64,000 nt of DNA from Novosphingobium sp. PhB165. Its GTDB lineage: Bacteria > Pseudomonadota > Alphaproteobacteria > Sphingomonadales > Sphingomonadaceae. The position numbers and the translations under genes were made by a program. Of this stretch, positions 1 through 9,908 are shown in pieces. Each line of letters starts with the position of its first letter. Position 1 is the first letter of the stretch. Under the pieces are notes generated by a model. That model did no database searches. It was not told the origin of the DNA and was given only the letters and a program-made list of their open reading frames with translations. The stretch covers positions 1 to 64,000 of the forward strand of contig NZ_SLVB01000015.1 in the NCBI RefSeq assembly GCF_004341845.1, written 5' to 3'.

Positions 1-3000
1 GCCGGACGATGACGTAGTTGCCGGCGGCGGGACCGCTGATCGCGGCGCTGTCCACCGTGATGGCATAAGTCCCGACATTGGACAGTTCGGTGGCCGGTGT
101 GGAGAGCGAGGCGACCATCGTGTTGGACACCTGATCGCCGTTCTTCCAGCCGGTCGTCGTCGCGGTGAGCGTAGGGTTGGCTTCGCCGAAGAGGCGGCTC
201 TGGTTGTTGGCCGCAACCGTCAACTGCGCCGGATCGATCAACAGCGAACCATCGGCATAGGTGAGGATGTAGTTGCCCGCCGCCGCGCCGGTCAGCACGC
301 CGTTGGACGGCGTGATCGCATAGGCGCCCACAGATGAGAGCACGTTGGCCGTCGTGGCGAAATCCACCGAACTCAGGTTTGTCCTGGTCTGATCGTTGTT
401 GACGAATCCGGTGAGCGTGAAGTGGCTGTTCTGGCCGGCAGCAATCCAACCGGGATTGGTGTCGCCATAGACCCGGCTGTCGCTATCGGCGAGCAGGGTC
501 AGCGGACGGGGTACGATCTCCAGATTACCGGGCGTGTAAGAGACGATGGTGTAGTTGGTGTTGGCTGCCAGCGAGCCGATATTGGTAGGGTAGTGGCCCA
601 CGTTTTCGCCCGCCGTCCGCCCCTGCGCCCCGCTGAGCACTGTGGCGGCGCTCTCCCCGTTCTTGAGGCCGGTGACGCCGAAAGTCAGTTCGGGATCGGC
701 GTCTCCATAGGTCTTCAGGAAATTGTCCGAGACAATCGACAGCGGCGCGGGGATGACGGTCAGCGTGCCGTTGCTGAAATCGTACGTGTAGCGGTCATAG
801 ACGAACCCGGATGTCGGCGGCGGTGTCACCACCAGTGGATAGGCGCCCACCGGGGACGTCGGTGTCGCGCTGGTGGAGATTGTGGGGAGCGGCAGCTCAT
901 AGCCGCTGATCTGGCTGGCGACGTATTGATCGACGCCGAGGAAGGTTGGGCCGCTCCCCTGGAAGGAGAACGCCGGATTGGCATCGCCATATTCGCGCGA
1001 AACCGGGTTGGGGGTGCCGCTGAGCGAGGCCTGCCGGATCTGCACCGTGCCGGGCGTAGTCGTCGTGCGATAGAACTGGACTTGCGCGGCTTCGGCGAAC
1101 TGGACACCGAAATCGGGCGCGAAGAACAAGCGGAGCGCGGCCGTCACGCTGCTGGTAGCCCCGCCGAGCGAGGCGATCAGGTTTTCGGAAATGCTCTGCT
1201 GGGGGTGATAGCCGATTTCCTCGGGATCCGTCCCGCCAACGCCGGAAAAGCCCTCAACGCCCCATGCGGCCGTGGTGTAGACGGGGTTGGTCCAGGTCAC
1301 CACCGAACCGCCTGCCGCCGCGAGTGCGAAGCCGGCCGGGCGGTTGGCGGCAGTCGTTTCGGGCGCAACCGTGTAGGCGCTGCCGCCGATCGAATAAGTC
1401 AGCGAGCGCACACCGTAGTCGGAAGAATCGGTGAGCGACGGATCGGGCTGGTTGCTGTTCCCCGGCAGGGGTTGATAGGGCAAGGCGGAGAAGACCAGCG
1501 TGTCGAACGTCTGCCCGGCCTGCGCCCCAGTAAGCGCCAGATTTAGCACCTCGTCCACCGGCCCAGTTGGGGCGGTCGTCGAAGTGAACTCCTGCGTTTG
1601 CAACAGATCGGTGGTGGTCTGCTCCACGCCGCTCAGGGTCTGGAGCGTGAAGGGATCGACCACGATGCCGACCGGGCTGGTGTTGGAGGCATTGGTCTCG
1701 CGGAACAGGAACGTGCCGCTCCGCGCCGAACCGGCCAGGTTCAGCGTGAAATTGTCCCAACTGCCCAGACTTACCGTGCCGCCGATCGCGCCGATATTCT
1801 CGGCCAGGATCGCGCTGTTGTCGGCCTGGATGATGCTGCCGGTCGAGCGGGTCTGCATCCACAGCGTGCCGCTACCGGTGGCGATGATGGCCCGCCGGGT
1901 AAAGTCCGTCTCGGTCGATCCCACGGTGCCCAGCAGGATATTGCCTTCGGCACGCAAGGCCAGATTGCCGTTCTGCAACAGGATGGGCGCGTTGACGTGG
2001 ATCTCGCTGTCAGGCCCGGTGGTAATCAGTTCCAGCCCGTTGGGCGATCCGGCCAGAGTGGTCGCGACAATCGGCGCATCGACGGTGATAAGGTTGTCAG
2101 CGACCAACTGCACGCTGTTCGACGCCAGCGCGGAAACGACCGTGGAGGCATTGATCGAGGAAAGCCCGACCGCGCCATTCGCCTCGTCCGGTGTGGAGGC
2201 GGAGCCGCCGCTGGCAACGATGGCAAGGCTGGTTGGATCGAGCAGCCATGCGCCCGTCCTGCCGAGCGCGCTATAAGTCGAGACCGAGGCATTGGCGCCG
2301 ATGTCGAGCAGGCCCGAACTGGAGGTTTCGACAAGGCCGCCGGCGGCATTCTTGCCCGTGGCCCCAGCCAGCACCTGACCATCGAAATGAGTCGCCCCAT
2401 CCGACCAGACGACGACCTTTCCGCCGCCCCCGACACCGGACGCATCGAGCAATGCCCCGGAAGCGACCGTTACGTCATGCGCATGGGCCAACGTTCCCTG
2501 CCCGCGATAGTCGCCGCCGACCAGGATCGTCCCGCCGGCTCCCTCACCATGAGCGTCGATGCGCGCGCCACCGGCAAGGTTTACCGATGTCCCGGTGATC
2601 GCCACTTGGCCGCCGCTTGCGCCGCCAATGCCGCTCGCATCGATGCGGCTGGCAGCGCCCAGTTGCACTTGTCCGCCGTCCGCCAGCAGGGACACTTTCC
2701 CGGCGCTTGTCCCAATGCTCCGCGCTTCCACCACGCCGTCGAGATTGATCGCAAGCGCCATCACGTCCCGCGCGGTCCGGGCGCTGAGCACCACGTTGCC
2801 GCCGTCCGCCGAAATGATCCCACTGTTGGCCACGAGCGCACCGGCCTCCGTGGCCTTATGAGTCACCGGATCGGTGATCGCCACCTGCACCATCCCGTCG
2901 CCGGTAAAGTCGATGGTCGCCGCCGATCCCGCACCCAGCGTGACCGAGCCGAGGCGGGCCTGAATCAGCCCGTCATTGGCGACGCTCCCGCCCAGCAGCG

Positions 3001-3520
3001 CAACGAAACCCCCATCCGCGACTTTTATCCGGCCCGAGTTGCGCACTTGCGCGGAGGAATCGCCGGAACCGTTCAGCACCAGCCGCCCGCTATCGAGAAA
3101 GCTCCGTTCGTCGACATTGAGCGTAGTGGCGACCAGCGAACCGACATCGATGCGGGCATTGCTGCCGAACACCACGCCGTTGCCGTTCTGGATGATGACG
3201 CGGCCATTGGCGCTGATGGCGCCGTCGATCGCACTCGCGGTGGCGGAATGGACGCGGTTGAGCGTGGCCGACTGCGCGTCAGGCTGCGCGAAGACGACCG
3301 ATTCCTGCCTGGCGACATCGAAACTCGCCCAGTCCACCACGCCGCGCGGGGCCGATTGGGTAACGGTCGTCACCGTGCCGCTGCGGCTGACGGCCATGGT
3401 GGACGAATCGTAGACGGCCCCTGCGGGTCCTGCTGATGCGGCGTGGGCAGCGAGGCTGAAGCATCCTGCGAAAACCGAACACCCCAGGAAAAGCGCTTGG
3501 GGCAAGCGGATCGTGACCAT
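1..3520 (-). CDS. Two-partner-secretion adhesin (TpsA/filamentous haemagglutinin type) with MBG repeats, 3' end missing
   Basis: An uninterrupted minus-strand frame runs from ATG at 3520 to the left edge (1173 codons, no stop). It starts with a signal peptide (hydrophobic LFLGCSVFAGCFSLAAHA). About residues 35-135 read as a haemagglutination-activity/TPS domain (VVDWASFDV, IIQNGNGVVFG), followed by a long beta-helix-like part rich in G, S, T, N and D. From about residue 844 there are four MBG-type repeats marked YGDANP, YGDADP, YGDTNP and FGEANP at residues 844, 938, 1018 and 1111. TPS exoproteins are exported to the cell surface by a TpsB barrel; none is visible here. A GAGGG stretch precedes the start by about 10 bases. 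The forward-strand open frames over this region are shadows. Identity is strong; ligand unknown. Confidence 0.88.
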   Translation of the reverse strand, partial: MVTIRLPQALFLGCSVFAGCFSLAAHAASAGPAGAVYDSSTMAVSRSGTVTTVTQSAPRGVVDWASFDVARQESVVFAQPDAQSATLNRVHSATASAIDGAISANGRVIIQNGNGVVFGSNARIDVGSLVATTLNVDERSFLDSGRLVLNGSGDSSAQVRNSGRIKVADGGFVALLGGSVANDGLIQARLGSVTLGAGSAATIDFTGDGMVQVAITDPVTHKATEAGALVANSGIISADGGNVVLSARTARDVMALAINLDGVVEARSIGTSAGKVSLLADGGQVQLGAASRIDASGIGGASGGQVAITGTSVNLAGGARIDAHGEGAGGTILVGGDYRGQGTLAHAHDVTVASGALLDASGVGGGGKVVVWSDGATHFDGQVLAGATGKNAAGGLVETSSSGLLDIGANASVSTYSALGRTGAWLLDPTSLAIVASGGSASTPDEANGAVGLSSINASTVVSALASNSVQLVADNLITVDAPIVATTLAGSPNGLELITTGPDSEIHVNAPILLQNGNLALRAEGNILLGTVGSTETDFTRRAIIATGSGTLWMQTRSTGSIIQADNSAILAENIGAIGGTVSLGSWDNFTLNLAGSARSGTFLFRETNASNTSPVGIVVDPFTLQTLSGVEQTTTDLLQTQEFTSTTAPTGPVDEVLNLALTGAQAGQTFDTLVFSALPYQPLPGNSNQPDPSLTDSSDYGVRSLTYSIGGSAYTVAPETTAANRPAGFALAAAGGSVVTWTNPVYTTAAWGVEGFSGVGGTDPEEIGYHPQQSISENLIASLGGATSSVTAALRLFFAPDFGVQFAEAAQVQFYRTTTTPGTVQIRQASLSGTPNPVSREYGDANPAFSFQGSGPTFLGVDQYVASQISGYELPLPTISTSATPTSPVGAYPLVVTPPPTSGFVYDRYTYDFSNGTLTVIPAPLSIVSDNFLKTYGDADPELTFGVTGLKNGESAATVLSGAQGRTAGENVGHYPTNIGSLAANTNYTIVSYTPGNLEIVPRPLTLLADSDSRVYGDTNPGWIAAGQNSHFTLTGFVNNDQTRTNLSSVDFATTANVLSSVGAYAITPSNGVLTGAAAGNYILTYADGSLLIDPAQLTVAANNQSRLFGEANPTLTATTTGWKNGDQVSNTMVASLSTPATELSNVGTYAITVDSAAISGPAAGNYVIVR
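170..1000 (-). repeat. Four tandem MBG (YGD-type) domain repeats inside the adhesin
   Basis: Four copies of a [YF]G[DE]xNP/YGDxDP motif are spaced 94, 80 and 93 codons apart in the adhesin reading frame. Each is followed by a V/T/S-rich beta unit ending near a SVGAY or NVGTY segment and a GNY motif. Such repeats form surface stalks in large adhesins. More copies may lie beyond the left edge. Confidence 0.8.
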
Positions 3521-4666
3521 CGTTGTACACCCTCGTTCGTTTTCGGCCGTACAAGGGCCGGACGAGAATCCGAGTCGTTTCCGAGCATTGGAGCATTGTC
3601 GTACGTTAGGTGCTTGAGCCACCGATAGAAATCGGTGAAAACCCTGACCTGCCTCAAGATAACAGGAGGTTAAACTACGGTATGCGACGAAGAATCGAAG
3701 TTCCGAGGTTTAGAAAACCGTTACGTATCCTCGGAGAAATGATTTTCACCTAGTGGGCTCGGAAGCGGTCAGGCATATTGCAGTTAAATCTGATGGATTC
3801 AACGGCAGCGATCTGGAAACTTCTTCGTAAAACGCTCGGGGACGCCGTGAGTACGGTTGGTGCCATGCAGCATGGAATCGCAGATAGTTCGTGCTCCCTA
3901 ATTGTCTACGGCGTTAGCCGAGGGTTGTGAAATTCCCGCTGCTGAGAAAGGGACCGGCGGAGACGCGGCGTCTTCATATCGTGGTGAAGTTGAAGAAAAT
4001 GCATTCGGATGAGAGCACGTGTGATATTTGTCACAGTTATGCCACAAAGTAGTCACCATATTTCTCGTGCGACCCAAGGGGCGGGCCTCACGCGAGATTC
4101 GCCTTTCTAACTGGCCCGGCGATCAGTTTTCCAACTCGATTGTCGGGCCATTTTTTTGGTGGTGGAACGATGGGCGCGTATTTGTAGCTAGCGGACAAAG
4201 AAAGAGGGGAAAGTCCCAAGGACTTCATCTCTTATACTTTTGTATGGTCGAATTGGCATTTTAGTCCCTTGCCACGACGGCCGCGGACGAGGAGATAACC
4301 GAATGATGACCAATCGGGAGTCAAGCTCGTCTCTTTGATTTGCAGGTGATGCAGATCAATTGAAATCCGACAAGAAAGCCATCAAATGACCAAGGGTATT
4401 ATTGGTGTTTATCAAGGATTCTTGGAGCTGGAGAAGGCTTCCGGTAGTCGTTAGGCGCGCCATTGTCCGCAATTTAGCGTAATTGTGACAATTTTTTAAC
4501 TCGGATGTGGTGTACAGGCGTCCCTCGTTTCGGCACTATTCTGAACGATAGCGGGCAGGGGAGACGGCTAGGAATTCCGGTTTTACCTCTCCTTCGAAGC
4601 ATTCACTGGGCGGTGTGGCAGCTCTGCGGACCAGCAGGGGCAGAGCGTCTATGAGCTTGATGTCCA
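3521..4666. other. Long intergenic region between divergent adhesin and sigma-factor genes
   Basis: About 1.15 kb without a convincing gene. It is clearly more AT-rich than its surroundings (especially about 3660-4520), which would suit regulatory DNA for the divergent adhesin and sigma genes or foreign DNA. A 78-codon forward frame at 4028-4264 has no recognisable features and no good ribosome-binding site, so I do not call it. Confidence 0.6.
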
Positions 4667-5239
4667 ATGACCCGCGATAGGCTCGATCCAGGATCTGCGA
4701 CCCGATCGGACTTTGCTGGTGCGCCGACACACGGCGAGGACACCCAAGCTGAGGCTCTCCAGCGCGCTTTTGTTGCCATTTACAAGGAATTGCTGGCGAG
4801 TCTGGAAGGACCGCTGGGATCGCGCGATGCCGCGCTCGACGCGCTTCAGGACGCCTCTTTGAAACTGGCGTCCGAACCGGAGATCGGTCCGGTACGAAAC
4901 CCTTATGCGTACTTGCGCCGGATGGCGCTCAATCTGGGACGAAACAGACGCCGCGCCGTCGCCCGTTTTGTGCCCGTCGACAAGACCTGGCTCGATGCAA
5001 TCGCCGACGAGGAGCCCGACCCGGAAAGAATTGCTGCGGCACGTGCAGATCTTGCGAGTACTGTGGCGGCCCTCGACGAACTGCCGGAGCGGCGGCGCCT
5101 CGTCTTCCTCGACAAGTGGATGCACGGTCTATCGCTCGACGAAATCGCCAGATCCCGGGGTATTCACAGGCGCACGGTTCAAAAGGAACTGGAGCGGACC
5201 GCCGCCTTCCTGCGGGCCCGCGCAGCGCAGTCTCCTTAG
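4667..5239 (+). CDS. ECF sigma factor, FecI-like
   Basis: 190 aa. About residues 35-90 read as a sigma-70 region 2 (AALDALQDASLKLAS, then NPYAYLRRMALNLGRNRRR), and residues 138-185 as region 4 with a helix-turn-helix (LPERRRLVFLDKWM ... SLDEIARSRGIHRRTVQ). This order, a short linker and the small size match extracytoplasmic-function sigma factors of the FecI group, which redirect RNA polymerase to cell-surface or iron-uptake genes. No FecR anti-sigma gene or TonB receptor lies next to it; the neighbours are the divergent adhesin and a downstream AraC gene. Start chosen as the first ATG; the Shine-Dalgarno is weak. Target promoters cannot be told from the sequence. Confidence 0.85.
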   Translation: MTRDRLDPGSATRSDFAGAPTHGEDTQAEALQRAFVAIYKELLASLEGPLGSRDAALDALQDASLKLASEPEIGPVRNPYAYLRRMALNLGRNRRRAVARFVPVDKTWLDAIADEEPDPERIAAARADLASTVAALDELPERRRLVFLDKWMHGLSLDEIARSRGIHRRTVQKELERTAAFLRARAAQSP

Positions 5240-5443
5240 CTGGGCGGCGATCCCGTCATTTTTTTCTTTTGCAGGGGCGCAATTGCCATGGCCCGCGTGT
5301 CTTGAGGCGGGAATTACAGGGCTTCCTCCTTCGTTCTCGCGCTTTGCCGCGAACGATCGGTGGTGGCCGGAGCGGTTCGGGCCCAACCCATGCAGGGAAG
5401 CGGCCCGGGTCCTCGCAACCCACGGGAGGTCGCAGGTGGCGAC

Positions 5444-5899
5444 ATGGAACGCGTGAAGGCGGACCAATGCGGCGGCGCGAGCGGCGCGGCGCGGACACGT
5501 TCGATTGCGGCTGCGGTCGATGAGGACCTGAGAGTGGATGCAGATCCTGGCCCCCGCCGAAGAAAACTGGCGTCCTGGCAGGTCAAGGCCGCGATGAACC
5601 TGCTTCGCTCGCGGCTCGCCCATCCGGTGGCCATCGCCGAGGTCGCCGGCGTCTGCCGGCTCTCGCCAAGCCATTTCATCAAGGCATTTGCCGATACTGT
5701 CGGTGCTTCGCCCTACGCCTGGTTTATCGACCAGCGCATCGCACGTGCGGCTTGGCTGATGCGGACCAGCGATCTCCCCCTGGCCCAGATCGCTCTCGAT
5801 TGCGGGTTTTCCGATCAAAGCCACCTGACAAGGGCTTTCGTCAAACGCATCGGTTTGACCCCGGCGCGTTGGCGGCACACGCGAACGCGCGGCCTCTGA
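5444..5899 (+). CDS. AraC-family transcriptional regulator, DNA-binding domain only
   Basis: 151 aa from ATG 5444 (the frame is open back to 5360). The N-terminal 45 residues are low-complexity; residues about 48-148 are a complete AraC double helix-turn-helix: SHPVAIAEVAGVCRLSPSHFIKAF for the first and LAQIALDCGFSDQSHLTRAFV for the second, ending in the usual GLTPARWR. No ligand-binding or receiver domain is present, so it is a short stand-alone regulator. It follows the sigma factor by 205 bases on the same strand. A decayed second copy of its C-terminal half occurs at 28559-28680. Targets unknown. Confidence 0.82.
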   Translation: MERVKADQCGGASGAARTRSIAAAVDEDLRVDADPGPRRRKLASWQVKAAMNLLRSRLAHPVAIAEVAGVCRLSPSHFIKAFADTVGASPYAWFIDQRIARAAWLMRTSDLPLAQIALDCGFSDQSHLTRAFVKRIGLTPARWRHTRTRGL

Positions 5900-6941
5900 G
5901 GACCTTACTGCTGCGGCCTTGCTTAAGGCATGCGTCGGCCGGGCGGATGAACAGCGATAGCGCGGGCAATCGACAGTTCTTGTAGGTTGCAGTGTTCGCA
6001 GTGGGCGATGCGGCAGGAAAAATTGCGGTGTTGCGGAAGAGACGGCTCGGCGTCGGCAAACGCTCGCCGCAATCGCCCTCTTTCCCTGTTGTACTCGCCG
6101 GGCGAAATGCGTCGCCAAGCGCCATCGGCGGGGCACGATGCTTCCTTGCGTGCCCTGCGAACGTCGTCATTCGGCAAGGGCGCTCTCGCTGATTGGCTAA
6201 GGTTTGGGTTGGTTGGCGGGTGTCTCTGTTCGTGGGAAGCGGCCGAGATGAAATGAATGGTTCGGCAGGGCTCGCGAATGAGGAATGAGCGGCGGGCCAG
6301 TAGAGTACGCATGCGAATGAGGTAATCGGGATGCCTGATGCCGCCAGGTTGAGGCAGGCGCAGGCAACCCGACGGCGGAGCAAACAGACTGAAACGGGAA
6401 AAGCACTATGCAGTGCGCAAGCCCTAGGACGGGTTGAGCGCAGTCGGGAAAAGGCGAGAAAGATAAAAAATGACTCGTTGATAGAAATAGGTAATACTGG
6501 GTCCGGCCCGCGTGTACTCTTGAATCATTCGCCGCTGGTGCGGCTCCTGCGAAAATGGAGGCAGCATGATACAGTTGGTTGCGCCGCCCCCGCGAGTCCG
6601 ATCTGAACCGAGCAAGCGGTCCTTAGGGTTGCTTGCGTGCAACGGCCGATGACTTCGCGAAACTATACCTGCCGGGATTTTGCCGATGGTGTGGCAGGAG
6701 TTCTAGTGAGCCGGACAATGGGAAGCGCCGTCCAGGCTCATCTCGCGTTTCGGGCATTGAACTCACCCTTCATTTGGATTCTGGCGAGGACGTGGCAATC
6801 GCGCAAAATCGGCGAGCCTCGCTATTTTCGTGTTCGTGACAGGACATGGCTTTCCGGCACTTCCCAGAACACGCGCGTAACTCGGACAACAACAGTAGGA
6901 TAGAGATCTATAAAGACCTTTCGAGGCGCAAGGATAGGAGC
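5900..6941. other. Gene-poor stretch after the AraC gene
   Basis: About 1 kb. Minus-strand frames stay open for much of it (for example 5841-6383), but their composition (R, S, P, T rich, no domain, no ribosome-binding site) looks like a compositional shadow. No RNA gene was recognised. The first ~100 bases resemble the DNA behind the AraC relic at 28.68 kb, which suggests the duplication included the 3' flank. Confidence 0.5.
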
Positions 6942-7310
6942 ATGCAGATGACACTTAATGATCTAAAGATTGCTATGATCTGCCCTATGGCATTAAGTCT
7001 TGCAACGCTAGCGCCCGCCGCGATGGCGCAGCCGGCCACGCCGTCTTCATTGGACCGCGCAGTCCTTGCTCAACTGGACGCGCCCACGCGGGCAGACGTT
7101 GAGAAACGAGCTGTCCGGGGCAATACTGTGACAGGTGTCGTCGGAACCATATTATTGAATAACTATTACGCGGCCGGTGCCAGGAAGCCTGGTCAGGCGT
7201 TGACGGTGGTCGCCGTTGATTTCTCACGCGGCGCCGTCGTTTTCAGGCGCTCCGCGAACGTATTTGAAGTGCAGCGCTTCAACCCACACAATCTACAACT
7301 TCAACGATGA
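6942..7310 (+). CDS. Small exported protein of unknown function
   Basis: 122 aa from ATG 6942, chosen because AGGATAGGAG lies directly upstream. A typical signal peptide is visible (MALSLATLAPAAMAQ, likely cleavage after AMA). The mature part of about 90 residues has short beta-like stretches (TVTGVVGTILLNNYYAAG, ALTVVAVDFSRGAVVF, ANVFEVQRF). No cysteines in the mature chain and no family recognised. It is followed within 10 bases by a terminator-like hairpin, so it is probably a monocistronic periplasmic protein. Confidence 0.65.
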   Translation: MQMTLNDLKIAMICPMALSLATLAPAAMAQPATPSSLDRAVLAQLDAPTRADVEKRAVRGNTVTGVVGTILLNNYYAAGARKPGQALTVVAVDFSRGAVVFRRSANVFEVQRFNPHNLQLQR

Positions 7311-7318
7311 GCAAACTG

Positions 7319-7350
7319 GTAGAGACGGCCATTCGCGTGGCCGCCTCTAC
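7319..7350 (+). terminator. Terminator-like hairpin
   Basis: A 13-bp stem with one mismatch (GTAGAGaCGGCCA / TGGCCGcCTCTAC) and a 6-base loop begins 9 bases after the stop codon at 7310. There is no strong T-run after it, so it may be a weak or Rho-assisted terminator. Confidence 0.5.
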
Positions 7351-7494
7351 CTCGTCCTTCCGCTGCAGCCCAACGGCCAGCCGCGCATTGAGCGATCTCT
7401 ACGTGGCGGGAATAATGTTGCAGATCCCCTGCGGATTACCTTTTCCCAAGTTTTCCAGAGAGCGACACAACACAGATCTGAAAGGAGCGTGGCG

Positions 7495-7902
7495 ATGCCC
7501 AAAGCTTTATTTCTGACCGCAGCGGTGATTACCCTTTCGACGCTCTCGGCGTGCGCCGGCACCGACAGCGGGAATGCTTCCGCGCCTCGGCAACCACGGC
7601 AATGCTTTTGGGCGAACGACGTGCGTAATTTTCGGGTGGTAGATTCCACTACCGTCAACATTCGAGCCGGACGGGATATCTATCGTCTCGATCTGCTTGG
7701 CAGCTGTCCGGGAATGAACTGGAACAATCGATTGGGTTTGGTGACAACCGGGGGGTCGACGATTTGTGCCGGCTCGGGCCTTGGCACCACGATAGTTACT
7801 CGCGGATCCGCTGGCCGGGGACAGCAGCGCTGTCCAGTTCGGTCCATTACCGTGCTGACGCCTGAACAAGTTGCAGCGCTTCCAGCGCGCGAGCGGCCCT
7901 GA
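7495..7902 (+). CDS. DUF6491-like lipoprotein
   Basis: 135 aa from ATG 7495 with AAAGGAG upstream. Residues 17-20 are a lipobox (LSAC), so the protein should be lipidated at Cys20 and held in a cell-envelope membrane. The mature part carries the pattern I associate with DUF6491: a CFW start, DVRNFRVVDSTTVNIRAG, YRLDLLGSCPGM, then CAGSG and RCPVRSI segments, with paired cysteines probably forming disulfides. Function of the family is unknown. It sits alone after a terminator-like hairpin. Family call is by eye and moderately sure. Confidence 0.72.
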   Translation: MPKALFLTAAVITLSTLSACAGTDSGNASAPRQPRQCFWANDVRNFRVVDSTTVNIRAGRDIYRLDLLGSCPGMNWNNRLGLVTTGGSTICAGSGLGTTIVTRGSAGRGQQRCPVRSITVLTPEQVAALPARERP

Positions 7903-8539
7903 AGTAGGAATAGCCCGGTCTCTTCAAATTGCTTGAATTCCGAATTTTTGTAACGACTATAGGTCCCGCTTCTGAACCGCACCGAGATCGCCGGAGGCCC
8001 TAGCTCCCGAGAGAAGGGGTCTACGACGAAGGTTCGCCCGAGGTTTGCGAGCGGGCAATCCGGATGGCTGTGGATCATGAAGGTGATTATCCCGCCCGCT
8101 GGGCTGCGGTCACATCGTTGCTGAGAAGATCGGGTATTCCAAGGTTCGCTGTACCGTGGAGCGGCCGATGCGAGATCTTGACCTGGGTAATCCCTGGCAA
8201 GCCGGGTGCTTGCCAGGTTGCAGGCAAAGGCGGCACCGAGCACGCTCGATCAGGTCAATCGCCAGTTCCATGCTCCTGTGCCGAACCTGCTCTGGTTTCC
8301 TTTTACGTATGTCGCGAATGGGGCGGGGTCGTCTACGACGCCTTCGTGATCGACATGTATGTCCGTTTACGTTGTGGGTGGCACGTCAGCAGTACAGCGC
8401 ACGCCAGCTTCGTGGCGATGCGCCGGAGGAGGCTATCACCGACCGACGGCCGCGTTCGCCGGGGCGGTGTGGTCCATCACGGCGACCGCGGATCGCAGGG
8501 GGGGCAGCCGGTCGTCGCACACCTGGTCGATACTGCAGG
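7903..8539. other. Non-coding stretch before an IS30 relic
   Basis: About 640 bases without a supported gene. It contains one perfect hairpin (8193-8217). Open frames here lack ribosome-binding sites and domains. Confidence 0.5.
8193..8217. repeat. Perfect 10-bp hairpin
   Basis: CCTGGCAAGC, loop cgggt, GCTTGCCAGG. Not followed by a T-run on either strand, so only a possible terminator or a protein site. Confidence 0.45.
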
Positions 8540-8890
8540 GTAAGGAACTGGTTGGAGACTTCTGCAGGCGTCTTCCATCCGAGCGTCATTCGCGGCCGGG
8601 TGTTCGTGGCGCGAGCAACTGGATCTCAGCCTATCGAGGTCCGGCTGAGTTCGTTGCCTATCGGGAAGTACTGACTGAGCAGGCCATTGGCGTTTCCGTT
8701 CGAATCACGCTGCCATGGGCTTTTGCTGATCGCACAAATGGAGTTTGAGCCCGCTATCGACCCGGAGCCATGCGTGCTGGGGCATCTCGGCCCGTGACCC
8801 CCGTGAACGACTGGCGGAGCTTCTTCAACATCTCGCGCATGGATTGGACGATGCCGTTGCGGACGGCTTTGGCTCCATAACCGGTTAGCG
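8540..8890 (-). pseudogene. IS30-family transposase relic (C-terminal part)
   Basis: Reading the minus strand in two frames gives the end of an IS30-type DDE transposase: EMPQHAWLRVDSGLKLHLCD, then SPWQRDSNGNANGLLSQYF, and finally NTRPRMTLGWKTPAE. In intact members these form the catalytic C-terminus (CDPHSPWQRG...NGLLRQYFPKG...RPRKTLGWKTPAE). Here a frameshift separates the first two pieces, a TGA falls between the second and third, and the N-terminal two thirds are missing. No inverted repeats were found. Clearly inactive. Confidence 0.8.
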
Positions 8891-9344
8891 AAGGACTGTC
8901 CCTGATCTATTCCGCGCTGATACCCTCCTCTCGCGCAGCGTCCATTGTGGCAAGATGCGCTGCGCTACGCAGCGGCCGGCACCCTTCGGTAGTTGCGGGG
9001 ATCTCGACTCAGGACGACAGCCGCGAGAGCCCCTTCACAAATGTTTCCGCGCGGCCGAGTGACCCATCGCCTGCGGATCTAAGGGGTGGTTGCATATGGG
9101 ATCACGGCCCGTGTTACGACGCCCTCCGCGCATTTTGCGACCCCGCTGTCGGTATGGACTTCCGAGAATTCCGAGAGAATAAATTGCATATAATCGCTCT
9201 CTCAATATTGAGATCGGAATGTGCACGTCGCAATCGTATCGCGGGCTAAGTCATATAGGGATAATAAGATTTCTATTGATGCATAATATTAATCGGTTTA
9301 CGCATCGGGAGGAGGCGTCCTTCCTATACAGGGGGAGATTTACC
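8891..9344. other. Intergenic DNA before the SnoaL-like gene
   Basis: About 450 bases. The last ~150 bases are AT-rich and probably carry the promoter of the 9345-11303 gene pair. No gene seen. Confidence 0.5.
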
Positions 9345-9848
9345 GTGAGTTTTTCTCTTCGCGCATTGAGCGGGCTTTGCCTGGTGGCGGGAGCAGCGTC
9401 GCTGACGGTGCCAGTAACGGTGTGCGCGCAGCAGACGTCCTCCACGTCCGCTCCGGACAGGCTATCGGAGATGTTCACTTGGTGGAACCAGGCGATGAAA
9501 ACACCTGGCGGTTTTACCGAGGCTGCATTCGCGCGTTACTTCACGGCGGACGCACCTTTAATCATCAATGGCGGGGAAGTGATGCGTTCCCCAGCGGGCT
9601 GGGCCAAGCGCTTCCAGATGATCCAGGCTGCGACCGACGCTGTCGAAATCGTAATGCCCTTTCGCGACAGCTTCGAGGCTGGCGATCGGATTTACACATA
9701 TCACATCATCCGCAGCCGAGCGGGGGGCAAAGTCTCGTGCATGCTTGCTGCCGGGCATGCGGATCTGAAGAACGGCCTCATCAGCAAAGTTGTCCTGGTG
9801 CGAGCCGAGATCGATCCGGCGTCGGACCCTGATTGCTGGAAGCAGTAA
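9345..9848 (+). CDS. Exported SnoaL/NTF2-like protein
   Basis: 167 aa from GTG 9345, preferred over upstream starts because GGGGAG lies 7 bases before it and because it opens with a signal peptide (RALSGLCLVAGAASLTVPVTVCAQ). The mature part fits a cone-shaped NTF2-like fold: LSEMFTWWNQAM, FARYFTADAPLIINGG, GWAKRFQMIQ, then beta strands with IYTYHIIRSRAGG and a final KVVLVRAEIDP. Such proteins often act as small lyases, isomerases or binding subunits. The gene ends 60 bases before the exported amidohydrolase and the two probably form an operon. The substrate is not evident. Confidence 0.72.
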   Translation: MSFSLRALSGLCLVAGAASLTVPVTVCAQQTSSTSAPDRLSEMFTWWNQAMKTPGGFTEAAFARYFTADAPLIINGGEVMRSPAGWAKRFQMIQAATDAVEIVMPFRDSFEAGDRIYTYHIIRSRAGGKVSCMLAAGHADLKNGLISKVVLVRAEIDPASDPDCWKQ

Positions 9849-9908
9849 CGCTGTGGGTCCAGCGGCCGGATCCCTTTTCCCCTCTCTGTTCGCTGCAGGA
9901 GAAATTGC

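Noticed and set aside
1598..3436. 612-codon forward open frame over the left end
   Set aside because: It is antisense to the adhesin frame; composition is R/G/D-rich with no domain, typical of a shadow of GC-rich coding DNA.
5841..6383. 180-codon minus frame behind the AraC gene; considered also as an RNA gene
   Set aside because: No protein features; no match by eye to RNase P RNA, tmRNA or 6S RNA consensus elements.
8700..8715. GTTCGAATC motif resembling a tRNA T-loop
   Set aside because: It belongs to the IS30 relic (SPWQRDSNG codons on the minus strand); no cloverleaf can be formed.
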